The notes: generated by a model not told the origin, from the letters alone. A stretch of DNA of 8,085 bases from Eubacterium sp. (GCA_029050995.1 JAIDLO010000009.1:1-8085); one strand, 5' to 3'. Counted from the first letter of the stretch, positions 1-6,810 are shown. Program-made: numbers and translations.

Positions 1-288
1 GAATTATCGGGTAAACAGTTTGATTTTTGCTGTGACTATGATAAAATAGTTGGCAGTATTTCTGTTCGGTCAAGAGAAAGCGGTGATCGGATTTCTCCTG
101 CCAACAGAGCATGCACAAAATCATTGAAAAAGCTTTATAATGAGCTTAAAATCCCTGTTGAAATAAGAGATAATATCCCTGTAATTACAGACAACAGCGG
201 TGTTATCGGTATTTATGGATACTGTGTTGATGAAAGAGTTAAAGTATCTGAATCAACAAAAAATGTATTAATCCTATATGGAGGATAA
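1..288 (+). CDS. tilS: tRNA(Ile)-lysidine synthetase, C-terminal part (5' end outside window)
   Basis: Frame 1 is open from the first base to a TAA at 286-288, giving the last 95 residues of a protein whose start lies upstream. The segment matches the TilS C-terminal domain: an S-V-R-S-R-E-S-G-D-R-I stretch (residues 20-30 of the fragment), a lysine-rich T-K-S-L-K-K-L-Y, then the K-I-P-V-E-I-R-D and I-P-V-I-T-D motifs and a G-Y-C-V-D-E-R end. TilS is a cytoplasmic ATP-dependent enzyme that attaches lysine to cytidine 34 of the CAU-anticodon tRNA-Ile, so that it reads AUA. The N-terminal PP-loop catalytic domain is not in the window, so the call rests on the C-terminal domain plus the tilS-ftsH neighbourhood known from many Firmicutes. 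The last two sense codons (GGA GGA) double as the ribosome binding site of ftsH, which suggests the two genes are cotranscribed. Confidence 0.85.
   Translation, partial: ELSGKQFDFCCDYDKIVGSISVRSRESGDRISPANRACTKSLKKLYNELKIPVEIRDNIPVITDNSGVIGIYGYCVDERVKVSESTKNVLILYGG
280..285 (+). promoter_or_regulatory. Ribosome binding site of ftsH, inside the tilS stop region
   Basis: GGAGGA lies 9 nt before the ATG at 295 and is formed by the last two glycine codons of tilS. Translation of ftsH therefore initiates next to the terminating tilS ribosome, and no promoter fits in between. Confidence 0.85.
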
Positions 289-294
289 TCTTTA

Positions 295-2349
295 ATGAAT
301 AACAAAACAACACGAAATGCAAAATCAATTCTTATTTGTATGCTTACCTTTGGCTTACTTTTAACTGCTATTTATTATATCAATAATAATGATAGCCAGG
401 AACCGAAGTACAGCGAAATCGTTGCAATGTTTAAGAATAATGAAGTACAGGAATTTAAACTTGATTTAACAACCGGTTCATTGGTTTACAATACATTTAA
501 AGATCCGAAAACGCCAAAGAAATGTAATGTAAAAAGTGTATCTGTCTTTCTTGAAGATGTCAGAGAGAGTATAAATAAGTATAACGAAGAAAATCCGGAT
601 AAACAGATCAGTTTTGACTTTAAGGTTACGAATTCAAGAAACTGGCTTCTCAGCCTTGCGCCAATCCTTCTTTCCGTTCTGCTGCTCGGCGGATTGGTAT
701 GGTATTTCACGAAAAGAATGGGCGACACAATGAATGGCGAAGCAAGCAGATCGCTTGGCTTCGGCAAAGTAAAAGCCAAGGTTGCCAACGAAAGCAAGGA
801 TTCTAAAACCTTTGAGGATGTTGCAGGCTGTGACGAGGAAAAGGCTGATTTAGAAGAATTGGTTGATTTCCTTAAAGACCCGAATAAATTTACAGAGCTT
901 GGCGCAAGAATTCCGAAAGGTGTTCTTCTTGTCGGCCCTCCCGGAACAGGTAAAACACTTCTTGCCAAAGCTGTTGCAGGCGAGGCAGGCGTGCCATTCC
1001 TTTCAATATCCGGTTCTGATTTCGTTGAAATGTATGTTGGTGTCGGTGCAAGCCGTGTCAGAGATTTATTCAATCAGGCTATGAAGAAAGCACCTGCAAT
1101 CGTTTTCATTGATGAAATTGATGCTGTCGGACGCCATAGAGGAACAGGTATGGGCAACAGTAATGATGAAAGAGAACAGACGCTTAATCAGCTCCTTGTT
1201 GAAATGGACGGCTTTGGTACAAACTCCGGCGTTATCATTATGGCTGCTACAAACAGACCTGATGTTCTTGATCCAGCACTTTTAAGACCCGGTAGATTTG
1301 ACAGGCAGATTACCGTTAATAAGCCCGATTTAAAGGGCAGAGAAGATATTCTTAAGGTACACGCAAGAAACAAGCCTCTTGCTCCGGATGTTGATTTTAG
1401 TGACATTGCTAAAAATACAATGGGCTTTACAGGTGCAGACCTTGAAAACCTTTTAAACGAAGCTGCTCTCCTTGCTGCAAGAAGACATAAGCACGCAGTC
1501 AGTGCGGCTGATATTCAGGATTCAAGCATCAAGGTCATGATGGGTGCTGAAAAGAAATCACATAAATACAGTGATAAAGCGAAAAAGCTGACTGCTTATC
1601 ATGAAGCAGGTCACGCTGTTGTTTCGTACTATCTTGAATATTGCGATCCTGTTCAGGAAATCTCCATTATTCCAAGAGGTCTTGGTGCAGGCGGCTATAC
1701 AATGTATCAGCCGCAGGAAGAAAACTATACCTCTAAGAATGAAATGCTCAGCTCACTTGTTTCCTTCCTCGGCGGACGCGTTGCTGAAGAAATTTCTCTT
1801 GAAGATGTTTCTACTGGTGCTTCAAACGATTTACAGCGTGCAACGCAGATTTGCCGTGATATGGTTGCTAAATATGGTATGAGTGATGATATCGGACCTG
1901 TTGTTTACAGTGATGACAGTCAAGAGGTATTCCTTGGCAGAGATTATAGTCATGTTAATAATTACAGCGAAGCAACATCCGCAAGAATCGATACAGAAAT
2001 TGAAAGAATGATGCGCAATGCTTATGATTTAACAAAGAATATTCTTACTGCGCATAATGATAAGCTTGTTCTTGTTGCCGAAACGCTTTTAGAGCAAGAA
2101 AAGGTTTCAAGAGAAGAGTTTGAATCTCTTATGAAAACAGGCGCTCTTCCTGTAAAAGAAGAGGAAGAGAAAAAAGAAGATATTACTGAGGTTGAAGAAG
2201 CTTCCGACAATGAAGAAGCTGAGGTAATAGAAGCTTCTGAAAATGATGCTTCTGAATCATCTGATGATAAAGAAGAACAGACTGATGAAGAAACAACTAC
2301 AAAAGAAGAAGAAACTGTTGAAGAAATTGAACAGGAAAATGAGAATTAA
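295..2349 (+). CDS. ftsH: ATP-dependent zinc metalloprotease FtsH
   Basis: A 684-residue membrane-anchored AAA+ protease that extracts and degrades misfolded membrane proteins and selected soluble regulators, normally as a hexamer. Order of parts: membrane segment about 11-29; extracytoplasmic domain about 30-115; membrane segment about 117-138; AAA+ module with Walker A GPPGTGKT (214-221), pore motif MYVG (246-249), Walker B VFIDEID (270-276), and a second region of homology ending in RPGRFDR with probable arginine fingers R331 and R334. The peptidase domain has HEAGH (436-440), so H436 and H440 bind zinc with E437 catalytic; D512 in TGASNDLQ is the likely third ligand. The tail from about 621 to 684 is half Glu/Asp and makes the protein about 45 residues longer than the E. 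coli and B. subtilis enzymes. The ATG start has GGAGGA 9 nt upstream and precedes the first membrane segment. It follows tilS by 6 bp with no hpt gene between; a terminator follows the stop. Confidence 0.97.
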   Translation: MNNKTTRNAKSILICMLTFGLLLTAIYYINNNDSQEPKYSEIVAMFKNNEVQEFKLDLTTGSLVYNTFKDPKTPKKCNVKSVSVFLEDVRESINKYNEENPDKQISFDFKVTNSRNWLLSLAPILLSVLLLGGLVWYFTKRMGDTMNGEASRSLGFGKVKAKVANESKDSKTFEDVAGCDEEKADLEELVDFLKDPNKFTELGARIPKGVLLVGPPGTGKTLLAKAVAGEAGVPFLSISGSDFVEMYVGVGASRVRDLFNQAMKKAPAIVFIDEIDAVGRHRGTGMGNSNDEREQTLNQLLVEMDGFGTNSGVIIMAATNRPDVLDPALLRPGRFDRQITVNKPDLKGREDILKVHARNKPLAPDVDFSDIAKNTMGFTGADLENLLNEAALLAARRHKHAVSAADIQDSSIKVMMGAEKKSHKYSDKAKKLTAYHEAGHAVVSYYLEYCDPVQEISIIPRGLGAGGYTMYQPQEENYTSKNEMLSSLVSFLGGRVAEEISLEDVSTGASNDLQRATQICRDMVAKYGMSDDIGPVVYSDDSQEVFLGRDYSHVNNYSEATSARIDTEIERMMRNAYDLTKNILTAHNDKLVLVAETLLEQEKVSREEFESLMKTGALPVKEEEEKKEDITEVEEASDNEEAEVIEASENDASESSDDKEEQTDEETTTKEEETVEEIEQENEN

Positions 2350-2356
2350 ATGATTT

Positions 2357-2390
2357 AGAGTGGGATAAAATAATCCCACTCTTATTCTTT
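2357..2390 (+). terminator. Rho-independent terminator after ftsH
   Basis: A perfect 10-bp stem, AGAGTGGGAT (2357-2366) with ATCCCACTCT (2373-2382), closes a 6-nt loop. A T-rich tail follows (TATTCTTTTTAT). It starts 7 bp after the ftsH stop and should end the tilS-ftsH transcript. Confidence 0.9.
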
Positions 2391-2414
2391 TTATATTGTA
2401 TTTTTGGTATTATA

Positions 2415-2432
2415 TTGTAATATATATTACAA
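2415..2432. promoter_or_regulatory. 18-bp perfect palindrome upstream of the -35 box (candidate operator)
   Basis: TTGTAATATATATTACAA is a perfect inverted repeat ending 4 bp before the -35 hexamer. The position suits binding of a dimeric activator or repressor. Half-sites are TTGTA and TACAA, the same pentamers that build the second palindrome at 2447-2460. The regulator is unknown. Confidence 0.5.
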
Positions 2433-2436
2433 ATTC

Positions 2437-2464
2437 TTGACAAAACTACAATATATTGTATAAT
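2437..2464 (+). promoter_or_regulatory. Sigma-A-type promoter of the topoisomerase operon
   Basis: The -35 TTGACA (2437-2442) and -10 TATAAT (2459-2464) both match consensus exactly, with a 16-bp spacer. Transcription would start near 2471, leaving a leader of about 37 nt before the ATG at 2508. The preceding terminator makes this the natural promoter of the two-gene operon. Confidence 0.85.
2447..2460. promoter_or_regulatory. 14-bp perfect palindrome in the promoter spacer (candidate operator)
   Basis: TACAATATATTGTA is a perfect inverted repeat filling most of the -35/-10 spacer and the first two bases of the -10 box. A protein bound here would block RNA polymerase. The inner CAATATATTG fits the core of the NrdR-box consensus as I recall it (CwAtATaTwG), but the outer bases fit less well. 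Confidence 0.45.
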
Positions 2465-2497
2465 ATGTATCTGTATGTAATTATGCATTTCACTGTT

Positions 2498-2502
2498 GGA
2501 GG
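2498..2502 (+). promoter_or_regulatory. Ribosome binding site that decides the start of the topoisomerase B subunit
   Basis: GGAGG sits 5 nt before the ATG at 2508. A TTG in the same frame at 2496 would place the start over this site, so the ATG at 2508 is the real start. Confidence 0.85.
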
Positions 2503-2507
2503 TTACA

Positions 2508-4484
2508 ATGGCTAAGAAAAACGAATACGGCAATGATAGTATAAAATCGCTCAAAGGCGCAGATCGTGTTAGAAAAAGACCATCCGTTATTTTCGGTTCA
2601 AACGATATTCTTGGATGCCAGCATTCTATTTTTGAAATTATGTCCAACTCTATTGACGAAGCAAGAGAGGGCAGAGGCAACAAGATTGTTGTAACGAAAT
2701 TTGAAGATGGCTCTGTTGAGGTTCAGGATTTCGGTGCAGGTATTCCTGTTGATTTCAACAAAGCTGAAAATGAATACAACTGGAAGCTTCTTTTCTGCGA
2801 AATGTATGCAGGCGGTAAATATGATGATACAGCGGATAACTATGAGTATTCACTTGGTTTAAACGGTCTTGGCTTGTGTGCAACACAATATGCTTCTGAA
2901 TATATGGATGCTGAAATTCATGCCAATGGCTATTGCTATACGCTCCATTTTGAAAAAGGCGAAAATATCGGCGGACTGCATAAGGAGCCTTATGCAAAAA
3001 AGGACACTGGCTCAAGAATCCGATGGAAGCCTGATTTAGAGGTATTTACTGCCATTAATGTACCTACAGAATTCTTCCACGAAACAATGAAAAAGCAGGC
3101 TATCGTTAATGATGGCATTACCTTTATATTTAAAAATCAAGTCGGCTCTAAGTTTGAAACAACCGAATATTGCTACAATAACGGTATTCGTGATTATGTT
3201 CAGGAACTTGCAGGAGAAACAGCATTTACAACACCGCAGTATTGGGAATGTGATCGTGTTGGTAAAGACAGAGAGGATTTAAGTGAATATAAGCTTAAAA
3301 TTAAAGCTTCTCTTTGCTTTTCTCAGAAGACACAGCTTAAAGAGTATTATCACAACTCAAGCTATCTTGAGCACGGTGGTTCTCCCGAAAAGGCTTTCAG
3401 AAGTGCTTTTGTAAATCAGATTAATGCTTATCTTAAAGCAAATAATAAATACAGCAAATCTGACGGTCAAATTAATGTGCAGGATATTGAGGATATCTTG
3501 ATTTTTGTTGTATCCTCGTTTTCAACGCAGACATCTTATGAAAACCAGACGAAAAAATCTATAACGAATAAATTTATTCAGGACGCGATGACGGATTTCT
3601 TCCGCAAGCAGCTTGAGGTATACTTTATTGAAAATAAGCTTGAGGCTGAAAAGATAGCCGATCAGGTTTTAATAAATATGCGCAGCCGTGTTAAAGCGGA
3701 AAACACAAGAAAAACATTAAAGAATACACTGCAAACTAAAATGGATATGACAAATCGTATCCAAAAATTTGTTGACTGCCGTTCTAAGGATGTTAATGAA
3801 AGAGAAATCTTTATCGTAGAGGGTGACTCTGCTCTTGGCGCATGTAAACAGGCAAGAAATGCGAATTTCCAGGCAATCATGCCAATCAGAGGTAAAATAC
3901 TGAACTGCTTAAAAAGTGAATATGATAAGATTTTCAAGAGCGAAATTATAACAGATTTAATCAAAGTTCTTGGCTGCGGTGTAGAGGTTCGTTCTAAGGC
4001 TGCAAAGGGAATTTCCGAATTCGATATGAATAATTTCCGTTGGAGCAAGGTGCTTATCTGTACGGATGCTGATGTAGACGGATTCCATATCAGAACACTT
4101 GTTTTAACAATGATTTATCGTCTGATGCCTCAGCTTATAGAGCAGGGGAAGGTATTTATTGATGAATCTCCGCTTTATGAGGTTACCTGCAAGGATCAGA
4201 CATACTTTGCTTATAACGAAATGGAAATGGATGAAATAAGGCAGAAAATCGGAAACCAAAAATATACTGTTCAGCGTTCAAAAGGACTTGGCGAAAACGA
4301 AGCGGATATGATGGCTTTAACAACAATGAATCCTGAAACAAGAAGATTAATTCTTGTAACTCCGGATGAAGCAGAAAAAACAGCAGAAATTTTTGATTTG
4401 CTTCTCGGAGATAATCTGGATGGCAGAAAACAGTATATAACGGATTTCGGCAATCTCTATATAGATGCCGCAGATGTAAGCTGA
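2508..4484 (+). CDS. parE: Divergent type IIA DNA topoisomerase, subunit B (ParE/GyrB-like)
   Basis: A 658-residue ATPase and Toprim subunit that should pair with the downstream A subunit to pass one DNA duplex through another. GHKL ATPase domain, about 1-215: H39, base E43, Mg-binding N47 and D50 in the N-box; D74, G76, G78 in the G1 box; A-G-G-K-Y at 101-105; glycine loop GLNGLG at 117-122. Transducer domain, about 225-395, with the ATP-contacting Q347-T348-K349. Toprim domain: EGDSA at 438-442, PIRGK at 459-463, metal-binding D520-A-D522-V-D524. The C-terminal SKGLGE and TTMNPETRR motifs (591-613) are typical of the family. Oddities compared with E. coli GyrB: R76 becomes A77, H116 becomes N119, R136 becomes A139 and T165 becomes S169. 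Length fits a short GyrB/ParE. ParE is preferred because the partner lacks a GyrA box; which activity it has is inferred, and a second true gyrase is expected elsewhere in the genome. Confidence 0.85.
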   Translation: MAKKNEYGNDSIKSLKGADRVRKRPSVIFGSNDILGCQHSIFEIMSNSIDEAREGRGNKIVVTKFEDGSVEVQDFGAGIPVDFNKAENEYNWKLLFCEMYAGGKYDDTADNYEYSLGLNGLGLCATQYASEYMDAEIHANGYCYTLHFEKGENIGGLHKEPYAKKDTGSRIRWKPDLEVFTAINVPTEFFHETMKKQAIVNDGITFIFKNQVGSKFETTEYCYNNGIRDYVQELAGETAFTTPQYWECDRVGKDREDLSEYKLKIKASLCFSQKTQLKEYYHNSSYLEHGGSPEKAFRSAFVNQINAYLKANNKYSKSDGQINVQDIEDILIFVVSSFSTQTSYENQTKKSITNKFIQDAMTDFFRKQLEVYFIENKLEAEKIADQVLINMRSRVKAENTRKTLKNTLQTKMDMTNRIQKFVDCRSKDVNEREIFIVEGDSALGACKQARNANFQAIMPIRGKILNCLKSEYDKIFKSEIITDLIKVLGCGVEVRSKAAKGISEFDMNNFRWSKVLICTDADVDGFHIRTLVLTMIYRLMPQLIEQGKVFIDESPLYEVTCKDQTYFAYNEMEMDEIRQKIGNQKYTVQRSKGLGENEADMMALTTMNPETRRLILVTPDEAEKTAEIFDLLLGDNLDGRKQYITDFGNLYIDAADVS

Positions 4485-4491
4485 TTTAGTT

Positions 4492-4498
4492 AAGGAGG
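4492..4498 (+). promoter_or_regulatory. Strong ribosome binding site of the topoisomerase A subunit
   Basis: AAGGAGG lies 9 nt before the ATG at 4508 in the 23-bp gap between the two subunit genes. There is no room for a separate promoter, so the pair is one operon. Confidence 0.9.
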
Positions 4499-4507
4499 AC
4501 GATTACA

Positions 4508-6748
4508 ATGGCAAGAAGAAAAAAGAATATGCCTGAAGAAAACAGCACCCTTAACGAAAATGTGCATATTGAAAATGCAGGCACTGTAACAAGAGAAATC
4601 ATTACAGAAACCTTAACAAAAAACTTTATGCCCTATGCAATGAGCGTTATTCTTTCCCGTGCTATCCCGGAAATAGACGGGTTAAAGCCGTCCCACAGAA
4701 AATTGCTTTTTACAATGTATAATATGGGGCTTTTAAAGGGCAATACAATTAAAAGTGCTAATATCGTTGGTAGAACCATGCAGCTTAATCCGCATGGCGA
4801 TGCTTCTATCTATGAAACAATGGTTCGTCTTTCAAGAGGTAATGAATCCCTTTTATATCCTTATGTAGAGTCTAAGGGTAACTTCGGTAAGGCGTATTCC
4901 AAAAATATGATGTATGCCGCTTCCCGATATACGGAAGCGAAGCTTGCACCTATTTCTAAGGAATTGTTTGATGATATTGACAAAGATACTGTTGATTTCG
5001 TAGATAACTATGATAATACAATGAAAGAACCGCGCCTTCTTCCCGTAACATTTCCGTCAATTTTGTGTAATGTTACAACAGGTATTGCTGCGGGTATGGC
5101 GTCTTCCATAGCTTCTTTCAATCTTAAAGAGGTTTGCGAAACAACAATTGCAATTATGAAAAATCCGGAGCATGTTATTTCGGATACATTGATTGCGCCT
5201 GATTTTGTCGGCGGCGGCTTTGTTATTTATGATAAGGATGAGCTTGAAAAGATTTATTCAACAGGCAGAGGCTCTGTTAAAGTTCGCTCTAAGTACACTT
5301 ATGACAAGGACTATAATTGTATTGATATAACGGAAATACCGCCTACAACAACATCAGAGGCTGTTATTGATAAGGTTATTGAGCTTGTTAAGGCAAATAA
5401 AATCAAGGAAATTTCTGATATTCGTGATGAAACAGATTTAAAGGGTCTTAAAATTACAATTGATTTAAAAAGAGGAATTGACCCAGATAAGCTGATGTCA
5501 AGACTTTATAAGATGACACCGCTTGAAGATTCCTTCTCTTGTAATTTTAATGTACTTATAAGCGGCGTTCCAAAGGTCAGAGGTGTTCGAGAGCTTCTTG
5601 ATGAATGGATTGAATTCCGCTTAAATTGTGTTAAGCGAAGAATTAATTTCAGCCTTCAGAAGAAGAGAAAACAGCTTCATCTTTTAAAAGGTCTTTCAAA
5701 AATTTTGCTTGATATTGACAAAGCAATCAAGATTGTAAGGGAAACTGAAAGTGAATCAGAGGTTGTTCCAAATCTTATGATTGGATTCGGCATTGATGAA
5801 ATTCAGGCTGAATATGTTGCTGAAATCAAGCTTCGCCATTTAAACAGGGAATATATCTTAAAAAGAATTAAGGATATTGAAACACTTGAGGATGAAATTG
5901 CTGACCTTGAAAAAACACTTTCAAGCAATATGAGAATGAAAAAAATCATCATCAAAGAGCTTGAAACTGTTGTATCTAAATATGATACAGGCAGAAAATC
6001 TCAGATTCTTTACGATATTTCCGATGATTATGTTGAGCAGGAAAATGTTGCGGCAGATTATCCTGTAACTATGTTTATAACCGAAGGCGGATATGCTAAA
6101 AAAATTAGAACAGCAAATCTTCGTATGAGCGGCGAACAAAAGGTTAAAGAGGGCGATAAAATCATCGAAACGGTTGAATGTTCTAATCGTGATGAAATTC
6201 TTGCCTTTTCAAATAAGTGCCAGGTTTATAAGGCTAAGGTTGACGATTTTCAGGACACCAAGGCTTCTGTTCTTGGCGAATATGTTCCGTCTAAGCTTGA
6301 TATGGAGGACGGCGAGGAAATCGCTTATATTGCTGTTTTCAGCGAATATAAAGGCTATATGATTTTTGTTTTTGAAAACGGAAAAATTGCAAAGGTTGAT
6401 ATGTCCGCATATGAAACAAAAACAAATCGTAAAAAGCTTATTAATGCTTACGGAGATAAATCTCCGCTTGCTGCTGCTTTGTATATTCCAGAGGATACAG
6501 ATATTGTAATCTGCGGCTCAAATGGCAGAAAGCTTCTTTTGAACACCGCATCTGTTTCGCCTAAAACAACCAAGAACACGCAGGGTGTACAAGCTATGGC
6601 GTTAAAAAAGAAAAATGATAAGGTTGATTCCATGCACATTTACAGCGAGGGAGAATTTGAAAAGCCTTATAGATACAGACCAAAAAATCTTCCTGCTGCG
6701 GGTGCTCTTCCAAGTGCTTCCGATATTGGCGAGCAGCTTACATTTTAA
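4508..6748 (+). CDS. parC: Divergent type IIA DNA topoisomerase, subunit A (ParC/GyrA-like)
   Basis: A 746-residue breakage-reunion subunit. After a charged extension of about 25 residues, the winged-helix region carries Y-A-M-S-V-I (43-48), D-G-L-K-P (57-61), P-H-G-D (95-98) and G-N-F-G (124-127). The catalytic tyrosine is Y141, preceded by R140, in A-S-R-Y-T-E. The tower follows with wedge isoleucine I193 in TTGIAAGMA, then a coiled-coil gate about 365-495. The C-terminal domain (about 516-715) shows four recognisable beta-pinwheel-type repeats (T-M-F-I-T-E-G-G-Y-A-K, A-F-S-N-K-C-Q-V-Y, F-V-F-E-N-G-K-I-A-K, I-C-G-S-N-G-R-K-L) but no QRRGGKG GyrA box, which points to topo IV-like decatenation or relaxation rather than supercoiling. 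Oddities: the near-invariant G-K-Y-H-P-H-G-D is M-Q-L-N-P-H-G-D, the quinolone-site serine is A99, and V-R-D-G-L-K lacks its arginine. It is cotranscribed with the B subunit. A GyrA-type enzyme cannot be fully excluded. Confidence 0.87.
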   Translation: MARRKKNMPEENSTLNENVHIENAGTVTREIITETLTKNFMPYAMSVILSRAIPEIDGLKPSHRKLLFTMYNMGLLKGNTIKSANIVGRTMQLNPHGDASIYETMVRLSRGNESLLYPYVESKGNFGKAYSKNMMYAASRYTEAKLAPISKELFDDIDKDTVDFVDNYDNTMKEPRLLPVTFPSILCNVTTGIAAGMASSIASFNLKEVCETTIAIMKNPEHVISDTLIAPDFVGGGFVIYDKDELEKIYSTGRGSVKVRSKYTYDKDYNCIDITEIPPTTTSEAVIDKVIELVKANKIKEISDIRDETDLKGLKITIDLKRGIDPDKLMSRLYKMTPLEDSFSCNFNVLISGVPKVRGVRELLDEWIEFRLNCVKRRINFSLQKKRKQLHLLKGLSKILLDIDKAIKIVRETESESEVVPNLMIGFGIDEIQAEYVAEIKLRHLNREYILKRIKDIETLEDEIADLEKTLSSNMRMKKIIIKELETVVSKYDTGRKSQILYDISDDYVEQENVAADYPVTMFITEGGYAKKIRTANLRMSGEQKVKEGDKIIETVECSNRDEILAFSNKCQVYKAKVDDFQDTKASVLGEYVPSKLDMEDGEEIAYIAVFSEYKGYMIFVFENGKIAKVDMSAYETKTNRKKLINAYGDKSPLAAALYIPEDTDIVICGSNGRKLLLNTASVSPKTTKNTQGVQAMALKKKNDKVDSMHIYSEGEFEKPYRYRPKNLPAAGALPSASDIGEQLTF

Positions 6749-6810
6749 ATTCAGCAGTATGTATGTTAAGTAACGCAAAACTAACAGAAGTCAATTAATG
6801 AAAAAAACAC

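Larger units (their letters stand above)
2392..2460 (+). repeat. Three direct copies of TATATTGTA
   Basis: The 9-mer TATATTGTA occurs at 2392-2400, 2411-2419 and 2452-2460; its reverse complement TACAATATA occurs at 2447-2455, overlapping the third copy. Start-to-start distances are 19 and 41 bp, near two and four helical turns. The copies flank and enter the topoisomerase-operon promoter. They may be regulator half-sites, but AT-rich chance similarity cannot be excluded from one sequence. Confidence 0.6.

Noticed and set aside
486..1073. 195-codon open frame on the minus strand inside ftsH
   Set aside because: It lies wholly opposite the well-supported ftsH membrane and AAA+ coding region, lacks a recognisable domain and is a composition shadow.
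2496..2507. TTG start giving four extra residues for the topoisomerase B subunit
   Set aside because: This start overlaps the GGAGG that serves the ATG at 2508, and no other ribosome binding site precedes it.
2297..2683. 128-codon minus-strand open frame across the ftsH-parE intergenic region
   Set aside because: It crosses a terminator, a consensus promoter and the start of the B-subunit gene, and its translation is low-complexity with no family resemblance.
6749..6810. Possible terminator after the parC-like gene
   Set aside because: Only 4-5 bp inverted repeats are visible (GTTA/TAAC, TAATG/CATTA) and there is no T-tract on the + strand.
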